Below, one piece after another: positions 25,029-33,027 of a stretch of DNA of 64,000 bases; within the stretch, counting starts at the first letter, position 1, and each line of letters begins with the position of its first letter. The notes under the pieces are model-generated. The model did no database searches. It was not told the DNA's origin and was given only the letters and a program-made list of their open reading frames with translations. The translations under genes were made by a program, and so were the position numbers. This DNA comes from Haladaptatus sp. DYF46 (lineage in GTDB: Archaea; Halobacteriota; Halobacteria; Halobacteriales; Haladaptataceae), in assembly GCF_021083305.1 (NCBI RefSeq), contig NZ_JAJFAY010000001.1, positions 1,550,001 through 1,614,000 on the forward strand, read 5' to 3'.

Positions 25029-25829
25029 TTATCTGTTCCCCTCCATCCACTCGGTTCCGAACGCGACCAGTTCCCGCTGCGAGACGAGCGTCGCATCAGC
25101 CTCGCCGACCTGCCCGTGACGAACCTCGTGATTCTCCTCAAACGCCGCCTCGATGTCCCTGAAGTCGTCCTCGCCCTCCGGTTCCTCGAACGTCACCCAG
25201 CGGCGTTCGCCGTCCGCCAGTATCGGCCCGCCGTTCACGTCGAACGATTTACCGGCGTACTGCGCACGATACTCCGCCAAGTGGAGCGACGTGTTCGCGT
25301 CCACGCCGAGGCGAAGCACCCGTGCATCGAGGTCATCGAGGCGCGCGAGGGGCGACCGCTCGCCGAGCGACGAATCGTACGCGTGGTCGGAAACCACGAA
25401 CTCCGCGTCCGCGCCCCACGCCGCGAACGACGACGTCGGGTGCTTGCTCCTGATGACGCCGGGATAGTCCCGAAAGCAGTCCGCGATTGCGCCCATGCCC
25501 CGCGTCGGCGTGAGTTCCGGGCGGAACGGCGGCGACGTCTCCTTGATTTGCTCCACCCACTCGTCGGGGACGGGTGGGTTCTCCCAGTGCGTCGGATCCG
25601 ATAGCTGCGAGGAGTGGGTCGGCATCGCGAGCGTCCCCTCCTCGGTGACGACGGACATGAGCGCGTCCACGGCCGCCGGCGCGCCGCCGGAAACCCATCC
25701 GAGTGCCGAAAGCGACGAGTGAACGAGGACGGTTTCGCCCGCCGCGAGTCCGAGATTTCGAAGGTCGGAGACCAGTCGCTCGGTCGTTATCGGGTCCGGC
25801 GTTCGTTCGACCGCGTCCCCTTCGCTCAT
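25029..25829 (-). CDS. AAC(3)-family N-acetyltransferase
   Basis: 266 residues. LVHSSLSALGWVSGGAPAAV is the diagnostic N-terminal stretch of the aminoglycoside 3-N-acetyltransferase (YokD) family; GTLAMPTHSSQLSDP and RSKHPTSSFAAWGADA follow as expected, and HLAEYRAQY comes later. Clinical enzymes acetylate aminoglycosides using acetyl-CoA, but archaeal ribosomes are largely insensitive, so the natural substrate here is probably something else. Start overlaps the stop of the flavin reductase gene by 4 bp (25826-25829), meaning translational coupling in a two-gene operon. Confidence 0.88.
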   Translation of the reverse strand: MSEGDAVERTPDPITTERLVSDLRNLGLAAGETVLVHSSLSALGWVSGGAPAAVDALMSVVTEEGTLAMPTHSSQLSDPTHWENPPVPDEWVEQIKETSPPFRPELTPTRGMGAIADCFRDYPGVIRSKHPTSSFAAWGADAEFVVSDHAYDSSLGERSPLARLDDLDARVLRLGVDANTSLHLAEYRAQYAGKSFDVNGGPILADGERRWVTFEEPEGEDDFRDIEAAFEENHEVRHGQVGEADATLVSQRELVAFGTEWMEGNR

Positions 25830-26410
25830 GGCGGTCGTTCCATCGAGAACCGGTCGTCCGTCCGCGCATAGAGGCTACCCGAGAGGCGGCCCACGGCGTC
25901 GATTTTGTTCACGTCGACCTTTCCGTCCGTGGTCACGTCGTCGTCCACGTGGACCCACTCGACTTCGCCGAGTACCATCGTGGACGCGCCGATGTCAACC
26001 ATCTCGTACAGCGAACACTCGAAGGCGACTGGCGTGTCGGCGACGCGCGGCGCGTCCACGACGGTCGATTCCGCACGCTCCAGTCCGGCGTGGTCGAACT
26101 CGCTTTCGCCGTGCGGAAGCGTCGCGCTCGTCTCGTTCATCGCCTCGGCGAGCGGTTCGGTGACGACGTTGACGACGAATTCCCCGGTGTCCCGCACGTT
26201 TTTCGGCGTGTCCTTCAAGCCGTCCTCCACGTCCACCGGCGAGAACATCACGACCGGCGGCTTGGAACTCACGACGTTGAAAAAGCTGTACGGCGCGAGG
26301 TTGTCCACGCCGTCGGGACTCCGCGTACTCACCCACGCGATGGGCCGCGGAACGACGGCACCAGCCAACGTCCGGTACAGCGAACCGACTGTCTCCGGGT
26401 CGATTTCCAT
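25826..26410 (-). CDS. Flavin reductase-family (FMN-binding split barrel) protein
   Basis: 194 residues. VVPRPIAWVSTRSPDGVDNLAPYSFFN is the FMN-binding signature of the flavin reductase-like split barrel (PF01613 type). PPVVMFSP, KNVRDTGEFVVNVVTE and a His in ERAESTVVDAPRV-adjacent positions agree with it. Relatives reduce flavins for partner oxygenases or act directly as FMN oxidoreductases; no partner monooxygenase is nearby. Forms an operon with the AAC(3) gene by ATGA overlap. Confidence 0.88.
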   Translation of the reverse strand: MEIDPETVGSLYRTLAGAVVPRPIAWVSTRSPDGVDNLAPYSFFNVVSSKPPVVMFSPVDVEDGLKDTPKNVRDTGEFVVNVVTEPLAEAMNETSATLPHGESEFDHAGLERAESTVVDAPRVADTPVAFECSLYEMVDIGASTMVLGEVEWVHVDDDVTTDGKVDVNKIDAVGRLSGSLYARTDDRFSMERPP

Positions 26411-26540
26411 GGGAAGTGTCTCGCGTGGGTTACCAAACGGATTTCGGGTCCGGTCGGCTCTGCCGGGAGACGGTTCGAAGGCCCCGACCCATCATTTATA
26501 CAGCCGAACCACCCATTACGTGAGAACCCCATCACCCTGT

Positions 26541-27329
26541 ATGAGCGCCACCGAGTCGGCACGGTCGGTCGTCACGGTCATTCAGGAGAGAAACATCACA
26601 TTTCTCGCGGCCAGTTTCGCGTACTACGCGTTCGTCTCGATATTTCCGCTCGCGTTGCTCGTGCTCACCGTCGGCACCATCATCGGCGGTCAGGAGTTCG
26701 CCAATACGCTCGTCCAGCAGGCGAAGGGACTGCTGTCCGACCAAGGTGCGATGTTCCTCGAGCAGGCGATCGGAAACTCCTCGGCACGGGCCAGCGCGTC
26801 ACTCTTCAGCGCCGTCGTTCTGCTCTGGAGCGCGCTCAAACTGTTTCGCGGACTCCTCCTCGCGTTCGAGGACGTGTACCAACACGACCCAGAGGCCGGT
26901 CTGGTCGACCAACTGAAGAAGGGGTTCGTCACGCTGATCGCGGTCGCGGTCGGCGTCGGCCTGATGGTCGGTATCGGCGTGGTGATTCGGTCGTCCACCC
27001 TGGAGGGGATTCCGTTCATCGACTTCGCGGGGACGGTGGTCCTTCTCCTCGGCCTCGTGTTGGTGTTCCTGCCGCTGTACTACGTCCTCCCGCCGATCGA
27101 TATGACCGTCCGGGAAGCGCTTCCCGGAACCATCTTCGCCGCCATCGGCTGGATCGTCCTCCAAGGCGGATTTCAGTTGTACGCACAGATCGCCAGCAAA
27201 GCCCCCGTCTACGGGGCGCTTGCCGGAGTCATCCTCTTTCTCACCTGGCTCTACTTCGCGGGCGTCCTCCTGCTCGTCGGGGCCGCCGTTAACCTCGTCG
27301 TCGCCGACCGGCGGGCGGCGACCCTCTGA
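26541..27329 (+). CDS. YihY/BrkB-family membrane protein
   Basis: 262 residues with six predicted helices. ITFLAASFAYYAFVSIFPLALL is the hallmark first segment, followed by SSARASASLFSAVVLLWSALK, a linker with FEDVYQHDP, and the C-terminal YGALAGVILFLTWLYFAG pair. Function in the family is uncertain (the old RNase BN name is wrong); a transport or envelope role is most often suggested. A TTTATA element at 26495-26500 lies 41-46 bp upstream, leaving a short leader. The ATG follows directly on the MSATESARSV N-terminus. Confidence 0.9.
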   Translation: MSATESARSVVTVIQERNITFLAASFAYYAFVSIFPLALLVLTVGTIIGGQEFANTLVQQAKGLLSDQGAMFLEQAIGNSSARASASLFSAVVLLWSALKLFRGLLLAFEDVYQHDPEAGLVDQLKKGFVTLIAVAVGVGLMVGIGVVIRSSTLEGIPFIDFAGTVVLLLGLVLVFLPLYYVLPPIDMTVREALPGTIFAAIGWIVLQGGFQLYAQIASKAPVYGALAGVILFLTWLYFAGVLLLVGAAVNLVVADRRAATL

Positions 27330-27412
27330 GGTTCCGATACCCATCAATCCGACGGACGGGAAGTCGAAGAGGAACTCGACCGCGCCGGACGTCCTGACAT
27401 CACCGGAGGCCG

Positions 27413-28567
27413 TCACGGTTCGGACGACACCGCGCAGTTGTTCGGGCCGAGTTCAAGTTCGAACGCCGTCTCGGTATCGACGGTTTCCCGCCCGAGGTTC
27501 ACGGCGACGATTTCCTCGAAGTTGGCGGGCCGCGGCGGCAGGTCGTCCGCGACCCGCCGCACGAACGAATCCCTGTCGAGCGACAGGAGGGGAACCGATT
27601 CGCGTACCGCGTCCAGTCGTTCAGTAATCGTCCCGTCGTTTCCTCGCCGTGCCCCCGAATCCGCGTGTCCCGGCGCGACGAGCGTCCCCTCGGGAAGCGA
27701 CAGCACGCGGTCGTGAAGCGTCCCGTAGAGGGAGTCGGCGAGCGCGCGTGCGCCGTCGCTTCCCGCCTCCAAATCGGGCCGTCCGATGCCGTCCAAAAAC
27801 AGCGTGTCGGCGCTGAACAGCACGTCGCCGAGTCGGAACAGCGTCATCTCACTGGTGTGGCCCGGTGCGTGTATCGCGGTCAGGGTGGCGTCGCCGAGCG
27901 CGAGTTCGTCGCCGTCCTCCACGATTCGGGCGTCGAACGCCACGCCGCGTTCCGTCGCACCTGCCGGGAGTAGGGGTTCGGCATCGCTCCGCTCCGCGAC
28001 CGCTCGGAGGCCGCTCACGTGGTCCGCGTGGACGTGCGTGTCGATGGCGTAGCGGAGGTCGGCGTCCCGCTCCGCCGCATCGTGGACGTACCGGTCGGCG
28101 AACGACCGCAACGGGTCGATGACGGCGGCTTCGTTCCCCGAAACGACGAGGTAGGACAGACAGCCGCTGGACGGGCGTTCGTACTGGACGATCGTTTCGG
28201 ACCCGCCGTCGATTTCGCGCGCCACGTACACCGTCGCCCATCCCTCCATTCCGTCTTCGAGGTTCCGCACGTCGTAGCCTTCCTCGCGGAGGAGTTCCGT
28301 GACGGCTTCGCTCGCGTCCCCCTGGGGACAAACCGCGACGATAGGACCGTCCCGACTCGCGGGGTCGATTCCGATTTCCTCGGCGAGTTCGGGAACCTCG
28401 CCTCGGACCTTCGCACTCATGAGCTGGGCGTAGGGCGTCTGTATCGTCCGCGGCGCGTCGATGTGCCACTCCTCGAACTCGTCGCGGTTGCGGACGTCGA
28501 GTATCGAGAGCGACTCCCCTCGCTGGAGTCGGTCGTACAGCTCCGCCGGAGAGAGGGTATCGGCCAT
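27413..28567 (-). CDS. Rhodanese-metallo-beta-lactamase fusion (persulfide dioxygenase-like)
   Basis: 384 residues. Residues about 1-110 are a rhodanese domain (SILDVRNRDEFEEWHI, active-site VAVCPQGDASE). The rest is a glyoxalase II/ETHE1-type metallo-beta-lactamase: DTHVHADHVSG, APGHTSEMTLF, FSADTLFLDGIGRPDLE and VAPGHADSG. The metal ligands are complete, and GRPDLE-type sequence is typical of persulfide dioxygenases. The fused form usually carries persulfide sulfur from the dioxygenase to a thiophilic acceptor, in sulfide detoxification. The order here (rhodanese first) is less common than the reverse. Divergent from a ferritin-like gene. Confidence 0.88.
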   Translation of the reverse strand: MADTLSPAELYDRLQRGESLSILDVRNRDEFEEWHIDAPRTIQTPYAQLMSAKVRGEVPELAEEIGIDPASRDGPIVAVCPQGDASEAVTELLREEGYDVRNLEDGMEGWATVYVAREIDGGSETIVQYERPSSGCLSYLVVSGNEAAVIDPLRSFADRYVHDAAERDADLRYAIDTHVHADHVSGLRAVAERSDAEPLLPAGATERGVAFDARIVEDGDELALGDATLTAIHAPGHTSEMTLFRLGDVLFSADTLFLDGIGRPDLEAGSDGARALADSLYGTLHDRVLSLPEGTLVAPGHADSGARRGNDGTITERLDAVRESVPLLSLDRDSFVRRVADDLPPRPANFEEIVAVNLGRETVDTETAFELELGPNNCAVSSEP

Positions 28568-28638
28568 GGGCGTAGTACGCGACACGACGGCAAAAGGTGT
28601 CGCCCAAACGTTATGCCAACGGTCGTTGACTCGCGGAT

Positions 28639-29268
28639 ATGCACCCCGATGACTTCGCCGACGCAGTAGCGGACGAGAAAGCCACCGAACTCGACCGTCT
28701 CGGCTCACAACAACTCCTCATCTCGCTCACCGATGCCGAACTCAAACCGCGGACCGTACTCGCCGCGGCGGCCGAAAGCGAACACACCGCGGCCGAGACG
28801 TTCGACGGGTGGGCCGCGGGGGCCGACAGCGAGCGCGCACGGGAGACGTTCGAGCGACTGGCCGACCAAGAACAAGGCCACTACGAGCGCGTCGTCGCGG
28901 AACTGGACGAGTTCGAACCCGGCGACGCGCTCGATCCGATGCACGACTTCCTCCGTGGACTGGACGACGACATCGAACGCGGCGGCGCTCTCGTCGGGCG
29001 CTCGTTGGTGGGGGAGCGGACGCTCCTGCAAGTGGTGAGTTTCTTCATCAACGAGGCGGACGAGCGTCGTGCGGACGTGTTCCGCGACTTGCGCGCCGAC
29101 ACGCGGGAGAACGTGGAGGACGGCGTGGGTATTCTCTCCGACCGCTGTGAGAGCAATGGAGATTGGAACCGGGCCTTCGACGCGGCCACGGAAACCGTGC
29201 AAGTCGCCTACGACGACTACGCCGACACGCTGACCGGGATGGGACTGGACCCGAAACCCATCTGTTGA
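28639..29268 (+). CDS. Ferritin-like/rubrerythrin-like protein
   Basis: 209 residues, all alpha and acidic. Four-helix-bundle metal motifs: ESEH near residue 46-49, EQGHYERV in the second helix (ExxH), and a Glu-rich third and fourth helix (INEADERRADVF). No rubredoxin domain follows, so it is the rubrerythrin-like form without the Cys4 site. Likely binds a di-iron centre and acts in peroxide or oxygen defence, or iron handling (family inference). Its position opposite the persulfide dioxygenase gene fits an oxidative/sulfur stress module. Confidence 0.75.
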   Translation: MHPDDFADAVADEKATELDRLGSQQLLISLTDAELKPRTVLAAAAESEHTAAETFDGWAAGADSERARETFERLADQEQGHYERVVAELDEFEPGDALDPMHDFLRGLDDDIERGGALVGRSLVGERTLLQVVSFFINEADERRADVFRDLRADTRENVEDGVGILSDRCESNGDWNRAFDAATETVQVAYDDYADTLTGMGLDPKPIC

Positions 29269-29270
29269 GG

Positions 29271-29807
29271 TCAGTACCGTCGTCGCCGTCCGTCCTCGAT
29301 GGCTCGACGAAGTTCGTCGGCGCGTTCGGACCCCACGAGGAGGGGCCGCGTTCCGTCGCGCGTGATTCGCACGCCCTCGCTTCCGTCCACGATGTACGCC
29401 GTTCCCTTTTCGTCCCACGAGAGTCCGTCGCGGGTGAGCGAGAGACCCCATCGGATTCCCCACCCGCCGTAGTCGCGCATGGCGCTGTACTCGGACGATT
29501 CGACCGCCGTAATCTCTTCGAACGGAATCCGACGAAACCGGAGGTGGAACGGGAAGAATTTGAGATACAGTCCGTCGTCTCGCACTTCGGTCACGAGGAC
29601 GGCCCGATGAATCAGGACCAACGGCAGGACGAGCGCGAGCAGAGTCAACGCGCCGTTTCGAATCGCTTCGCGGGTGATTCCCCCGTACTCGTCGGCGAAG
29701 ATAACCCCTAACAGGAGGAGTATCGGAACGTTCGTGACGAGCAGGAACGCCCACAGCCACCCCTGTCGGAAGCGCTGTGTTTCCCGAAACCGCGGGTCGC
29801 CGCTCAT
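29271..29807 (-). CDS. Two-helix membrane protein with PH-like domain (DUF6141-like)
   Basis: 178 residues. Two N-terminal helices (LWAFLLVTNVPILLLLGVIF and LTLLALVLPLVLIHRAVLV), then a cytoplasmic beta-rich domain LYLKFFPFHLRFRRIPFEEI like a bacterial PH domain. RWGLSLTRDGLSWDEKGTAY and VRITRDGTRPLLVGSERADEL fit a beta-strand plus helix end. I recall haloarchaeal relatives as DUF6141, not certain. Function unknown. TATA ATATATTT (29831-29838, minus) lies 24-31 bp upstream. Confidence 0.78.
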   Translation of the reverse strand: MSGDPRFRETQRFRQGWLWAFLLVTNVPILLLLGVIFADEYGGITREAIRNGALTLLALVLPLVLIHRAVLVTEVRDDGLYLKFFPFHLRFRRIPFEEITAVESSEYSAMRDYGGWGIRWGLSLTRDGLSWDEKGTAYIVDGSEGVRITRDGTRPLLVGSERADELRRAIEDGRRRRY

Positions 29808-29830
29808 TCCTCCCTATTTCGTCGGTGACG

Positions 29831-29862
29831 AAATATATGTTCGGTGTAGCTACATTTATACC
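29831..29862. promoter_or_regulatory. Divergent leaderless promoters
   Basis: ATATATTT on the minus strand (29831-29838) is 24-31 bp from the start at 29807. TTTATACC on the plus strand (29855-29862) is 22-29 bp from the ATG at 29884. Each divergent gene has its own TATA box at the leaderless distance, and the boxes are 16 bp apart, so the two pre-initiation complexes may compete. Confidence 0.6.
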
Positions 29863-29883
29863 TCGACTCACACAACCCGCCCC

Positions 29884-30246
29884 ATGGTCAGTGGCTCCCG
29901 GATTCTCAGCCTCACGTTCGCACTGACGCTGGCGATCACCACCCTCGTCGGTCCGTTGGCGGACGCCCTCGACGTGAGAGGTAACTCGGGGATTTTCGGC
30001 GCGTTGGGCGTCGCACTTCTCCTCGCGTACGTCCTGCTCTCGTACAATCCCGACCTCTACGTCGATGGAGTCTGGCACTTCGCGTTCCTCGTCTTTCTGC
30101 TCTCCGTCGGGGTTCACGTCCTGCTCGGAACGGGGCTAACGGACGGAAACGCGACGCCCGCCCAAATCGTGCTGGTGTGGCTGATCGCGGTCGGTGCGGT
30201 CGCGGCGGCGTTCAGAACGACCGTCATCGAGCAGTTGCGGGTGTGA
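29884..30246 (+). CDS. Four-helix membrane protein of unknown function
   Basis: 120 residues, almost entirely four hydrophobic helices (about 5-24, 38-52, 62-80, 90-109) with short polar loops. No charged intramembrane residue cluster or known motif. The length and layout are like small haloarchaeal integral membrane proteins with no assigned function. The ATG at 29884 is fixed by the TATA box at 29855. Confidence 0.75.
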   Translation: MVSGSRILSLTFALTLAITTLVGPLADALDVRGNSGIFGALGVALLLAYVLLSYNPDLYVDGVWHFAFLVFLLSVGVHVLLGTGLTDGNATPAQIVLVWLIAVGAVAAAFRTTVIEQLRV

Positions 30247-30268
30247 TCGAGTTTTGACGGCGTTCGAC

Positions 30269-30760
30269 TCAGAGATACTTCCGAAGCAGGTCTCCGTCGT
30301 GGAGGTTCTCGGGAAGTGCGCCGAACCACCGGGCCGCCGAAATCTCGTCTTCGTGCGCACCCAACCGCGACGCATCGGGTATTTCGCCGTCGGCGCGCGC
30401 GGCGTACACGACGTACTGAGCAGAAAACCGCTGCTCACCGGTTCCCACCTCCACGTACGACTGCTCCAGAACGACCAGCGGTGCGTCGATGGTCGCGTCC
30501 AGACCCGTCTCCTCACGCACCTCCCGCCGTGCCGCCTCGGCGGGTGTTTCACCGAATTCGACGCCACCGCCCGGGAGAATCCATCCTTCGGACCAGCCGT
30601 TTTGGACGAGGGCGATCCGTTCGTCCGCGTCCCGAACCCGTGCCGCCGCAGTCCGACCGGTGCCGTCTACCGCCCAGTCCCGAAGCGACGCCAGTTTCGC
30701 CGCCGGGAGACGAATCGTCTGTCGTTCGCGCGGCGTCTTCGGCGGAAACTCGTGAGACAC
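30269..30760 (-). CDS. NUDIX hydrolase
   Basis: 163 residues. A 45-residue N-terminal extension rich in Arg and Pro precedes the fold. WILPGGGVEFGETPAEAA and REVREETGL form an intact NUDIX box. SEGWILPGG and the following ATIDAPLVVLEQSYVE point to general ADP-sugar or nucleotide hydrolases; substrate unknown. Fourth NUDIX protein in this 31-kb stretch (others at 1021, 5860 and 17616). Convergent with the gene ending at 30246, with a 22-bp gap. Confidence 0.85.
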   Translation of the reverse strand: MSHEFPPKTPRERQTIRLPAAKLASLRDWAVDGTGRTAAARVRDADERIALVQNGWSEGWILPGGGVEFGETPAEAARREVREETGLDATIDAPLVVLEQSYVEVGTGEQRFSAQYVVYAARADGEIPDASRLGAHEDEISAARWFGALPENLHDGDLLRKYL

Positions 30761-30870
30761 ACCGCATCATCCTCGGCCGATTATCAAAAATACAACCATA
30801 TCCGGATCGGTTCGACGCGCCTCGGTCGACGCGACGGTTTGGAAAGCGGTCGGTTCACCGGGATCAGTGG

Positions 30871-32556
30871 TCAGTCATCGCGTTCAATTTTGGACCGAAG
30901 GTACGCGCCGACCCCGGCGAACCCGCCGAGAGCGGTGAGGAGACCGAATCCGGGTTGTCCGTCCGAGGTGGTCGTCGTCCCGGTCGTGGTGCTAGTGAGA
31001 TTCCCGTTTCCGCCCGACCCCGTCGTTTCGGTTGCGCCCGGCGTTCCCGACGTGGTCGTTGTCGTGGTCGTCGTTTCGGACATCGTCGTCCCCGGTGTCG
31101 TCGTTTTCGTCGTCGTGGTGTCCGTCGTCGAGACCGATGTGGTGTTCTCGCTTGCGGTCGTCGTGGTCGTTTTGCCCGCGGTGGTTGTCGGTTCCGTGGC
31201 GGTCGTCGTGGTCTCGCTGGTCGTGGTTGTTTTGCCCGTCGTGGGTTCCTCGGTCGTCGTCTCGGTTTCTTCAGTGGTCGTCTCCTCGGTCGGCGTAGTC
31301 GTCGGGTCTTCGGCGTTCCCGAGGACGTGAAAATCCCCGTACCTCGTGTACATCCAGTCCGTCGTCGAACCCAACGGGTACGTCGCCGTGTACACCTTTC
31401 CGTTCACGACGACGGGCGAGTTGGCCGCCGGACCGTACTCCTCGGTGTCCCATTCCCCGAACTCGTGTCGCCAGTCCAATTCGCCGGTCGTCGTGTTCAG
31501 CGCCAGAACGACCGCGTCTCCGGTTTCCGTCTCCGGGTCCGCTCGCCCGCCGGCGTACAGCGTATCTCCTGCGACGGACACGGCACCAGCGAGCGACGCG
31601 TCCGCTTCGTACGTCCACGCGTCGTAGCCGTTTTCGACTTCGAGAGCCTGTATCGCGTCGTTTATGCGGTAAAAGACACACCCGTTGGCGACCGTCAGTC
31701 GGTTGCCGAACCAGTATCCGCTCATCGCGAGGGTGTGGGTCCACAGTTCGCGGCCGTCCTCCACCGACCGCGCTTTGATGGCGTACTCGCCGCTTCGGTT
31801 CTCCGTGCTGAACACCCGACCGTCCGCGACCGTTTGCAGGACGTCGCCATCCCCGGAGACGTCCCATCGAACCGACCCGTCGTCCGCGTTCAGCGCGACA
31901 CCGTTCCCGCAAAAGAGCGCCCCGTCACCGAAACACGTGACCCCGCTGGCGGCCTCGGTTTTCCAGACGACGTCACCCGTGTCGGGGTCGAACCGCGCGA
32001 TTCCTCCGGACACGTCGGCGAACAATCCCCCGTCCGCGACCAACGGGTTGTCCATCCGGTTGGATTCCTCCACGTGCCATTTCGTCTCGCCGGTACCGCT
32101 GTCCACGGCGAAGAATCCCGTCCCGCTGGCGTCCTCGGAACCGCGCGTACCGAAGTAGACGGTCCCATCGCCGACCGTGGGGGTCCCCGGTCGGGAGATA
32201 TCATCACGCTTCCACACCGTTTCGTCCGCGTCGGGGTCGTAGGCGGCGACGTACCCCTCGCTGGACGACGGGGTGAGCGCCGTCGTCACCGCCATGTACA
32301 CCGTTCCATCCGCGACGACGGGTTCGGTCGTGTACATGCCGCCGTTCATATCGAACGACCGTTCGGTGGTCACGTTCGATCCGGGACCGCTCTCCTCCGT
32401 GGCACCGGTTCGGCCCGCGTTTCCGCGGAACGTCGTCCACGAACCCCCCGCGTCGTCGGCCCCCATCGCGGGGAGTACGAATTCGCTACCGACCGCGGCA
32501 GTGGTGCCGAGAATCGCTGCCGCCTTGAGAAAATCGCGCCGATTTGTCGCGTGCAT
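30871..32556 (-). CDS. Tat-exported PQQ-type beta-propeller protein with PGF-CTERM anchor
   Basis: 561 residues. Tat signal NRRDFLKAAAILGTTAAVGS; about six to eight propeller blades from 40 to 410 with the repeated patterns VVADGTVYMAV, GTVYFGTR, VAAYDPDADETVW and FFAVDSGTGETKW; a long Thr-rich spacer of about 100 residues; and QPGFG at the start of a PGF-CTERM helix with RSKIERDD at the end. It should be exported folded, trimmed by archaeosortase and lipid-anchored. Propellers of this kind often bind partner proteins; PQQ cofactor use cannot be judged. A Tat signal on an archaeosortase substrate is notable. TATA at 32581-32590 fixes the start. Confidence 0.88.
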   Translation of the reverse strand: MHATNRRDFLKAAAILGTTAAVGSEFVLPAMGADDAGGSWTTFRGNAGRTGATEESGPGSNVTTERSFDMNGGMYTTEPVVADGTVYMAVTTALTPSSSEGYVAAYDPDADETVWKRDDISRPGTPTVGDGTVYFGTRGSEDASGTGFFAVDSGTGETKWHVEESNRMDNPLVADGGLFADVSGGIARFDPDTGDVVWKTEAASGVTCFGDGALFCGNGVALNADDGSVRWDVSGDGDVLQTVADGRVFSTENRSGEYAIKARSVEDGRELWTHTLAMSGYWFGNRLTVANGCVFYRINDAIQALEVENGYDAWTYEADASLAGAVSVAGDTLYAGGRADPETETGDAVVLALNTTTGELDWRHEFGEWDTEEYGPAANSPVVVNGKVYTATYPLGSTTDWMYTRYGDFHVLGNAEDPTTTPTEETTTEETETTTEEPTTGKTTTTSETTTTATEPTTTAGKTTTTTASENTTSVSTTDTTTTKTTTPGTTMSETTTTTTTTSGTPGATETTGSGGNGNLTSTTTGTTTTSDGQPGFGLLTALGGFAGVGAYLRSKIERDD

Positions 32557-32599
32557 GCTCCTTTTGGAAGAATTGCCACCGAATATACTTTGTGCAGAT

Positions 32600-32827
32600 T
32601 AAATGCTTAAAAAACTTTCTGATAGTGACATCGGATACATCTGTCCGAAAACAGTCGTACTATTTCGAATTTCGCTTCTATCGGCGATTTGGGGGCGACA
32701 GTATCGAATCCATACCTCCTTGTGAGGCGCAATTATCAGAAGGAGATCTGTTCTTCGAGGGGTGAATGTGACCCCTGAAACGCATCTCCGTCTTCAATCG
32801 TCACGGGGTCCTTGAAGTTATTCCTCG
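32600..32827. other. Gene-free A/T-richer stretch before the hairpin array
   Basis: No convincing gene. Read on the minus strand, 32740-32816 gives a coding-like frame (KDPVTIEDGDAFQGSHSPLE) that opens out of the repeat array and ends in a stop; it could be a decayed gene end. The rest is noticeably A/T-richer than neighbouring genes. Confidence 0.4.
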
Positions 32828-33027
32828 TCGAACAGCACGAATCGAAGATTCGTTGGCTCGACGCGGCGTATGCCGCGTCGAACAACGCGGAGTAGAACTC
32901 CGCTGGCTTGAGGAAGCTTACGCTTCGTCGAACAGCGTGAATCAGAGATTCACTGGCTCGACGAAGAGTACTCTTCGTCGAACGACGCAAATTGGAAATC
33001 TGCTGGCTTGATGAGGCTACGCCTCAT
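32828..33027 (-). repeat. Four-unit 50-bp tandem array of alternating covarying hairpins
   Basis: Units start at 32828, 32878, 32928 and 32978, exact 50-bp period (the last unit is 49 bp). Each begins TCGAAC and has two hairpins. Hairpin A is a 7-bp stem with 3-nt loop (ACGAATC/GATTCGT, GCGGAGT/ACTCCGC, GTGAATC/GATTCAC, GCAAATT/AATCTGC with one mismatch). Hairpin B is a 9-bp stem with 3-4-nt loop (for example CGACGCGGC/GCCGCGTCG, CGACGAAGA/TCTTCGTCG, TGATGAGGC/GCCTCATCA). Stem sequences differ widely between units while pairing is kept. The last hairpin B contains the stop codon of the dehydratase gene. Confidence 0.85.

Noticed and set aside
25029-25829. AAC(3) as an antibiotic-resistance determinant.
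   Set aside because: The fold is right but archaeal ribosomes are largely insensitive to aminoglycosides, and there are no mobile elements or resistance neighbours. Only the family name is used.
32828-33027. A CRISPR array.
   Set aside because: The 50-bp period looked suggestive, but no repeat is identical between units, there are no unique spacers, every segment is palindromic, and there is no Cas gene.
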